Source: Chryseobacterium jejuense | GTDB taxonomy: Bacteria; Bacteroidota; Bacteroidia; Flavobacteriales; Weeksellaceae | DNA length: 64,000 nt | NCBI RefSeq assembly: GCF_900100075.1 | Contig: NZ_FNEG01000008.1 | Coordinates: 62,001-126,000 of the forward strand | Direction: 5' to 3' | Shown: piece by piece, positions 59,011 to 64,000 of the stretch | Position numbering within the stretch: position 1 is the first letter of the stretch | How the letters are laid out: each line of letters begins with the position of its first letter | The notes under the pieces: generated by a model | Told to the model about the DNA's origin: nothing | What the model saw: the letters and a program-made list of their open reading frames with translations, nothing else | The model's database searches: none | Made by a program: the position numbers and the translations under genes

Positions 59011-61137
59011 TTATTGAGCTCTTTGTTTTTCTTCAAAATTCACAGCTCTTATGTTGGATTTTACTTTCTGATTTCCAAAATTATAAGTCACACTTACATT
59101 CAGCCTTCTGGCATCCCAATAATTATTAAACGATTGAGTATTATCAGCATAATAAGCATCTCCTATAAATCTGCTCTGTTTAAAGATGTCCGTTACGGAA
59201 AGATTAACCTGTAAAGCTTTTTCCATAAAATTCATTTTTATCCCGGCATCCAGACTTCCCATGTTCTTTTGATACGTATTTCCATCTCTGGATGGTAATG
59301 TTTCCCAATAGTTCACGAATAAGAAAAATGTTTTAGCCTTATTAAGCTGAAAGGTATTTTTCAAAGAATAATAGAATGACTGCCCGCTCTTTGGGATAAG
59401 ATTAAACTTTGTAATCTGTGTTTCATTATAACTGAATGAAGTAGAGATATTACTTTCCCAGAATTTGAAAAAGGTATCAGTGTAATTGAAATTAATCCCA
59501 TACGTATCCTGATTGTAATAATTATAATAGCTGCTGGTAACAGAAAGATCATCAAGAAATAAGATTTGGCCATAATTATTGGTTGTTTTCTGATAATACA
59601 GATTGGCAGAAAACTTATTTTTAAAAATATAATTAAACTCAATATTATCATTGAAAGACGGTTGTAATTCAGGATTTCCTGAGTAATAACTGCGTGGGTT
59701 AGAATACCATCTGAATGGATTCAAAGCATGGAAACTCGGACGGTTAATCCTTCTGGAATAGTTAAGACTGAATTGGTTGCTGCTATTGGCTTTATAAGAG
59801 ATATAAGCAGTAGGAAAGAATTTTCCATAATTGTTTTCAGTCTCTGACTGTGTAGTAGGAGAGAAGCTGTTCGTTTGAACATACTCATAACGGATTCCGG
59901 CCTTAGCTGACCATTTTTCGCCAAAATCTTTACTGGCACTGATGTAACCTGCGTAATTTTTTTCTGTATACTCGAAAAGGTTGCTTTTCCCAGGATCAAT
60001 TTCATAATGATCATTTTTCAGATCAAAATATTCAATATTGGAATTGTTGGAAAATTGGCTATATTTTGTACCGGTTTCAACCTGTATATTTTTAAAATTT
60101 AGGGTAAGATCTGCCTGTGCGGATGAAATCTTATAATCTACTTCAGACAGGTTTCGAACGGTTTCTTTAGAGTAATCAGATAGGTCTGTAGTGATAAAGT
60201 TAACCTGAGTATCTGGCCTATTTCCATAAAAATTATATCCTAGGCTAAATTTATGATCCCCAAATTTATGATCAAAATAAGTATTCAACATTTGTGTGGT
60301 AAAAGGGGAACGGTGTTTAGAATCCGTCTCCGTCAATAAAGTGGGTATATTTCCAGTGAAATAATTTTGAGTGGAGTAGATATCCATATCAATATTTCCT
60401 TTTGTAATATCATAAATGACCCCAACAGTAGATTTATCAGAAAGAGAATAATCAACATTGGCATTAAACCCAAGCCCATTATACATATCCTTTCTTTCAT
60501 CTCTGCTGAACGAAGATTCATTTCCCACAATCTGATAATTTTCTACAGAACGTTTTGCTGTATCAAATCCCTGGAATTTTACCGTTGCCTTTATCTTTTT
60601 ATCCTGATAATTAATTCCTGTTGCACCACCAAAGCTGCCGTAAGTTCTTTGATTATAATAAGTGTTTAAATACCCGCTCCAGCCAAGATCCAGATTCTTT
60701 TTTAATACAATATTGATGATCCCGCTATTTCCCTGAGCCTCATATTTTGCCGGTGGAGTGGTAATTACTTCAATTTTCAGGATATTTTCTGAACGGAGAT
60801 TTTTCAGATAATTGATAAGTTCAGCTCCGGAAAGATTAAGCATTCTGTCATTCACCATAACGGAAACACCATTTTTCCCGGCAATAGAAACAGCCCCTTT
60901 GTCCTCGTCTATTTTAAGTAATGGAGTGCTTGCCAATACTTCAGTTCCGCTGCTTCCATTGGATAGCATAGAGTTTTGAACATTATAAACAAGGCGGTCT
61001 ACTTTACGCTCTACTAATGCTTTTTTACCGTTTACCATAACCGTTTCAATAGTTTTTACATTGTTGGCAGAATCTTTCGTTTGTCCAGCTGCAAAAGAAC
61101 TTAAAATAGTGGCGATAAGAAGGATATGTTGTTTCAT
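59011..61137 (-). CDS. TonB-dependent-receptor-like outer-membrane beta-barrel protein
   Basis: A 708-residue protein with a signal peptide (to about 18, SSFAAGQ). The plug begins LVERKVDRLVYNVQNSM and contains GVSVMVNDRMLNLSG and KIEVITTPPAKYEAQGNSGIIN, typical of this receptor-like barrel family. The barrel shows RINRPSFHALNPF and ends LNVSVTYNFGNQKVK. The ATG at 61137 precedes the signal; 61176 lies in the -7 element. It is divergent from the LytS/LytTR pair. Confidence 0.87.
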   Translation of the reverse strand: MKQHILLIATILSSFAAGQTKDSANNVKTIETVMVNGKKALVERKVDRLVYNVQNSMLSNGSSGTEVLASTPLLKIDEDKGAVSIAGKNGVSVMVNDRMLNLSGAELINYLKNLRSENILKIEVITTPPAKYEAQGNSGIINIVLKKNLDLGWSGYLNTYYNQRTYGSFGGATGINYQDKKIKATVKFQGFDTAKRSVENYQIVGNESSFSRDERKDMYNGLGFNANVDYSLSDKSTVGVIYDITKGNIDMDIYSTQNYFTGNIPTLLTETDSKHRSPFTTQMLNTYFDHKFGDHKFSLGYNFYGNRPDTQVNFITTDLSDYSKETVRNLSEVDYKISSAQADLTLNFKNIQVETGTKYSQFSNNSNIEYFDLKNDHYEIDPGKSNLFEYTEKNYAGYISASKDFGEKWSAKAGIRYEYVQTNSFSPTTQSETENNYGKFFPTAYISYKANSSNQFSLNYSRRINRPSFHALNPFRWYSNPRSYYSGNPELQPSFNDNIEFNYIFKNKFSANLYYQKTTNNYGQILFLDDLSVTSSYYNYYNQDTYGINFNYTDTFFKFWESNISTSFSYNETQITKFNLIPKSGQSFYYSLKNTFQLNKAKTFFLFVNYWETLPSRDGNTYQKNMGSLDAGIKMNFMEKALQVNLSVTDIFKQSRFIGDAYYADNTQSFNNYWDARRLNVSVTYNFGNQKVKSNIRAVNFEEKQRAQ

Positions 61138-61173
61138 ATGAGTATCAGGGTCTGTTTTTGTTATTTTCTGAAG

Positions 61174-61181
61174 CAAAGGTA
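61174..61181 (-). promoter_or_regulatory. -7 promoter element of the 59.0 kb receptor gene
   Basis: On the minus strand it reads TACCTTTG, an exact TAnnTTTG match, 36 bp before the ATG at 61137. Confidence 0.5.
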
Positions 61182-61304
61182 TTGTGCATGCCTTTCCACT
61201 GAAACAGCCTTTAGATAAAGGGGGAATTTTATCCTATAAATTTATTTTCATCGATAAAATGAGTAGGTTTATCGAAAATCTGGCTTTTGATAGAGAGGAT
61301 CAAT

Positions 61305-61312
61305 TATTTTTG
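61305..61312 (+). promoter_or_regulatory. -7 element just before the histidine kinase gene
   Basis: TATTTTTG, an exact TAnnTTTG match, only 4 bp before the ATG at 61317; it would give a leaderless mRNA. Confidence 0.4.
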
Positions 61313-61316
61313 TGCT

Positions 61317-62324
61317 ATGAAAAAAAAACAATTGCTTTTTCTGCATGTCTTCTATTGGGCCATGTTTGTAGTAGGGACGATTATTGTTCCTGAGATTTAT
61401 TCTAAGAGGGAATATTCCATTCTTAGGATTACCTATTTTATCACCAGTTTTGTATGCTTTTATTTCAACTATATCTTTATTGTTCCGATTTTCTTTGACA
61501 TTAAGAAGCTCTATAAGATTCTTATCGGATTTTCTATTAGTGTGACTTGCTTTGTTTTGGTGCGCTATTTTACAGATGAGGTTATTCTGAAATATTTTTT
61601 TGGAATCAGTAATTATCCAGAAGGAACAGAGTTTTGGTATTATTTTTTTGATAATATCTATAATAGCGTGACCTCCATCTTTATCAGTACAGTTTTCTGT
61701 TTATTTAAAATATATTCTTCGCTTGATGCAGAAAGACTTCAGCTGGTGGAAGAAAAGAAGAATGCAGAACTGAAAGCTCTAAAAACCCAGATTAATCCCC
61801 ATTTTATATTCAATACCTTAAATAATATTTATTCATTGGTATATCAGAAATCGGAGAAAGCATTGCCTGCTATTGAGGAGCTCGGGCAATTATTGAGATA
61901 CAGTACAAAAGACCTTGAAGAAGATTTTATTTCCTTAGATAAAGAGATTGGATACATTGATAGCTTGACTGAGCTGGAAAAACTGAGACTCAGAAATCCG
62001 GAATTGATTCTTGTAGAAAAAAATATTCAGCATCCTCATCTGAATATTTCACCGATGCTGTTGGTGCCATTTGTTGAAAATGCTTTTAAACACGGTGATC
62101 TGCGTGGTAAAGGATTTGAGCTGAAAATTTCCGATCAGAATAAAGTATTGCATTTTTACCTTTTAAATTTTAAAAAAGACAAGATGAAAGACTCTGTTTC
62201 CGGAATTGGTATTCAGAATGTGAAAAAAAGACTGGAAATATTATATCCTAAACACGAGCTGAATATAAAAGATTCCGAAACAGAATTTATGGTAGATTTA
62301 AAAATTGATTTGAAGGATGAATAA
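61317..62324 (+). CDS. LytS-type sensor histidine kinase
   Basis: A 335-residue membrane kinase. About four helices (8-25, 37-60, 65-85 and 115-132) precede a coiled region and the His_kinase domain with H162 (in QINPHFIFNTLNN). The ATP lid shows PMLLVPFVENAFKHG as N-box. It has no known input domain, so the signal is probably sensed by the membrane part. It overlaps the response regulator gene by 8 bp. Confidence 0.93.
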   Translation: MKKKQLLFLHVFYWAMFVVGTIIVPEIYSKREYSILRITYFITSFVCFYFNYIFIVPIFFDIKKLYKILIGFSISVTCFVLVRYFTDEVILKYFFGISNYPEGTEFWYYFFDNIYNSVTSIFISTVFCLFKIYSSLDAERLQLVEEKKNAELKALKTQINPHFIFNTLNNIYSLVYQKSEKALPAIEELGQLLRYSTKDLEEDFISLDKEIGYIDSLTELEKLRLRNPELILVEKNIQHPHLNISPMLLVPFVENAFKHGDLRGKGFELKISDQNKVLHFYLLNFKKDKMKDSVSGIGIQNVKKRLEILYPKHELNIKDSETEFMVDLKIDLKDE

Positions 62325-62991
62325 AATTAAATGTATCATCGTTGATGATGAACCTCTGGCTATATCGCTTCTTGAACAGTACGTACAGAAAATTCCATTT
62401 CTTGAGCTTGTTTTTTCCACAGAAAATCCCATTGAGGCGCTAGAGTATATTCAGAATAATGATTCAGATCTTATTTTTCTGGACATCCAGATGCCGGAGC
62501 TTACGGGAATCAATTTCATGAAGATCGTGGGTTCCAAACAAAAATATATTTTAACAACAGCTTATTCAGAATATGCATTGGAAGGGTATGAACATAATAT
62601 TGTTGATTATCTTCTGAAACCTATTTCCTTTGAACGCTTCCAGAAGAGTGCTCTGAAAGCCCAGGAGCGATTTTCTTTTCAGGAAGAAGAGTCTCATTTT
62701 TTCGTTAAATCATCAGGGCAACAGCATCGTATCAATTTTAATGAGATCCTTTATATCGAAAGCATCAAAGACTATGTGAATATCCGAACTGCCGGAGAAG
62801 AGTATATCGTTCTGGATACGCTTAAATCTATGGAGAATCAGCTGTCTGATAAGTTTGTAAGAATTCATAAGTCTTTTATCATTAATCTGGATAAAATCAA
62901 AAGTATTGGAGCTAAAAAGCTGGTGTTATCAGAACAGGAAATTCCAATAGGAGACAGTTATAAGTCTAATCTTTTAGAGAGATTGAAATAG
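62317..62991 (+). CDS. LytTR-family response regulator
   Basis: A 224-residue protein. A receiver domain (about 1-118) has the phospho-acceptor D56 (in DLIFLDIQMPE), the acidic DDEP at 10-13 and a KP loop (LKPIS). A LytTR DNA-binding domain (about 125-224) carries LYIESIKDYVNIRT and FVRIHKSFIINLDKI. The gene pair is divergent from the receptor gene at 59.0 kb, a likely target. Confidence 0.94.
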   Translation: MNKIKCIIVDDEPLAISLLEQYVQKIPFLELVFSTENPIEALEYIQNNDSDLIFLDIQMPELTGINFMKIVGSKQKYILTTAYSEYALEGYEHNIVDYLLKPISFERFQKSALKAQERFSFQEEESHFFVKSSGQQHRINFNEILYIESIKDYVNIRTAGEEYIVLDTLKSMENQLSDKFVRIHKSFIINLDKIKSIGAKKLVLSEQEIPIGDSYKSNLLERLK

Positions 62992-63007
62992 AATACGAGA
63001 ACAACTC

Positions 63008-63040
63008 AAACCTTATAGGTTTCAAAAACCTATAAGGTTT
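63008..63040. repeat. Perfect 15-bp hairpin
   Basis: AAACCTTATAGGTTT (63008-63022) and AAACCTATAAGGTTT (63026-63040) pair perfectly around a 3-base loop. It may terminate the response regulator transcript. Confidence 0.6.
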
Positions 63041-63054
63041 AGAACTATTTCTTC

Positions 63055-63095
63055 ATCCACAATCTGCGTAATCCGCAAAATCTGCGTGAGATTAA
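63055..63095. repeat. AATCTGCG-family intergenic repeat, copy B
   Basis: ACAATCTGCGTAATCCGC and AAATCTGCGTGAGATT; the same words as copy A near 56222-56305. Confidence 0.55.
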
Positions 63096-63146
63096 AAAAA
63101 AAATTTTCACGCTGATTTAGGAGATTGAGCAGATCTTTTTTAGGTT

Positions 63147-63199
63147 TTGGCTAAAGCCAATTGATGATTTGTTTTATAAAAAGCGGACTAAAGTCCGCT
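63147..63199. repeat. Two adjacent hairpins with TAAA loops
   Basis: TTGGC (63147) TAAA GCCAA (to 63160), then AGCGGAC (63182-63188) TAAA GTCCGCT (to 63199). Together with the elements above they fill most of the 333-base gap 62992-63324, in which no gene is seen. Confidence 0.55.
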
Positions 63200-63270
63200 C
63201 CTATTGAATTCTTATAATTGTGTTGGAATCTACAGATAAAGAATCATTTTAATGGTAATAAAAACAAAAA

Positions 63271-63294
63271 AGACGGCTTCTGCTGAAGCCGTCT
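63271..63294. terminator. Bidirectional terminator before the aconitase gene's end
   Basis: AGACGGCTTC (63271-63280) and GAAGCCGTCT (63285-63294) pair perfectly with loop TGCT, with A- and T-runs on either side. Confidence 0.85.
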
Positions 63295-63324
63295 TTTATA
63301 ATTAATCGATCTAACAATTAATTT

Positions 63325-64000
63325 TTATTTCTCTTGTTGTTTAATCAAGTTTAGCGCAGAACCAGCCTTGAACCAATCGATCTGTTGATCGTTGTAAGTA
63401 TGGTTTGCCATGATGATATCTTTAGTTCCGTCTTTGTGAACGAATTCTAAAGTCAATTGTTTTCCTGGAGCGAACTGATCAAGGTTTAAGAAGTTAACCG
63501 TGTCATCTTCCAGGATTTTATCATAATCAGACTCATTAGCGAAAGTGATTCCCAGCATCCCTTGTTTTTTAAGGTTTGTTTCGTGAATCCTTGCGAATGA
63601 TTTTACCAATACTACTTTTACACCAAGGTGTCTAGGCTCCATGGCTGCGTGCTCTCTTGAAGAACCTTCACCATAGTTTTGGTCTCCTACAACAATGGTT
63701 GGAACGCCTGCCGCTTTATAAGCTCTTTGTACAGCAGGAACTTCACCATATTCACCCGTTAATTCGTTTTTAACGTGGTTGGTTTCCATATTGTAAGCGT
63801 TTACAGCACCAATTAACATATTGTTTGAAATATTGTCTAAGTGACCTCTGTATTTCAACCATGGTCCAGCCATAGAAATGTGGTCAGTTGTACATTTTCC
63901 GAATGCTTTGATTAATACTTTTGCTCCCGTAATATTTTTACCATCCCAAGCCGGGAATTCTTCTAATAACTGAAGTCTGTCTGAAGTAGGGCTTACGTTT
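63325..64000 (-). CDS. Aconitate hydratase (3' part; gene continues past the window)
   Basis: About 224 C-terminal residues of an aconitase, the TCA-cycle enzyme converting citrate to isocitrate. The first visible residues lead into KCTTDHISMAGPWLKYRGH. The swivel domain carries GDQNYGEGSSREHAAMEPRHLG, with the catalytic Ser/Arg motif. The frame is open at the right edge, so cluster cysteines of the earlier domains are not in view. An internal ATG at 63873 is not the true start. Confidence 0.95.
   Translation of the reverse strand, partial: NVSPTSDRLQLLEEFPAWDGKNITGAKVLIKAFGKCTTDHISMAGPWLKYRGHLDNISNNMLIGAVNAYNMETNHVKNELTGEYGEVPAVQRAYKAAGVPTIVVGDQNYGEGSSREHAAMEPRHLGVKVVLVKSFARIHETNLKKQGMLGITFANESDYDKILEDDTVNFLNLDQFAPGKQLTLEFVHKDGTKDIIMANHTYNDQQIDWFKAGSALNLIKQQEK

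Noticed and set aside
1..64000. tRNA, rRNA, CRISPR arrays, insertion sequences or prophage
   Set aside because: I looked through the intergenic stretches and found no cloverleaf-like, regularly spaced or transposase-encoding sequence; a computed scan would be needed to exclude small cases.

Overview
The window looks like a chromosomal segment of a Chryseobacterium-like member of the Flavobacteriia (phylum Bacteroidota). The evidence is the AT-rich sequence; many promoters with the Bacteroidota -7 element TAnnTTTG; few Shine-Dalgarno sequences; a fused CcoNO cbb3 oxidase; TonB-dependent-receptor-like beta-barrels; and intergenic hairpin repeats of the kind common in this genus. No insertion sequence, prophage, CRISPR array, tRNA or rRNA was recognised. 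The assignment rests on family recognition, not on a database search.

Layout. 1-2.6 kb: RNA-repair and ribosome-rescue cluster (rtcB partial, nucleotidyltransferase-like gene, prfH, TPR gene). 2.8-6.6 kb: two small cytochrome c lipoproteins, meaB, a DUF4251 lipoprotein, an M48 protease and a small membrane protein. 6.6-8.8 kb: outer-membrane barrel plus MlaF/MlaE-type ABC transporter. 8.85-14.3 kb: minus-strand run pgi, methyltransferase, folD, queE, sugar transferase. 14.5-17.6 kb: TraB/GumN, ECF sigma factor and membrane protein, with a DUF4349 lipoprotein upstream. 17.8-26.2 kb: acyl-CoA dehydrogenase, DoxX, a double-glycine-leader peptide, AI-2E transporter, lon, and a PpiD-like foldase. 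26.3-29.4 kb: MlaD plus two Fe-S oxidoreductase genes. 29.5-34.7 kb: surface polysaccharide genes with one unknown gene inside. 34.7-36.6 kb: a lipoprotein and serS. 36.6-47.0 kb: the cbb3 oxidase locus (ccoS, ccoNO, ccoQ, ccoP, ccoG, fixH, tauE-like, lipoprotein, ccoI) with a divergent Crp/Fnr regulator. 47.1-49.8 kb: panB, a membrane protein, an RluA-type pseudouridine synthase and a lipoprotein. 49.9-56.2 kb: thiamine operon under a TPP riboswitch. 56.4-63.0 kb: two outer-membrane receptors and a LytS/LytTR two-component system. 63.3-64.0 kb: C-terminal part of aconitase, continuing past the window.

The genes that most clearly work together are: the rtcB/prfH cluster, expected to release peptides from damaged ribosomes and religate cleaved RNA, here with two extra genes; the cco locus, whose operon promoter and neighbouring regulator promoter both carry FNR-like palindromes; the thiamine operon, whose riboswitch is followed by a 10-bp stem that buries the thiS start; and the ECF sigma locus, whose candidate promoter resembles the one in front of the 58.6 kb receptor gene. 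The strongest leads for something undescribed are the four-gene RNA-repair cluster at 1-2641 and the eight-cysteine double-glycine-leader peptide at 19709-19954.
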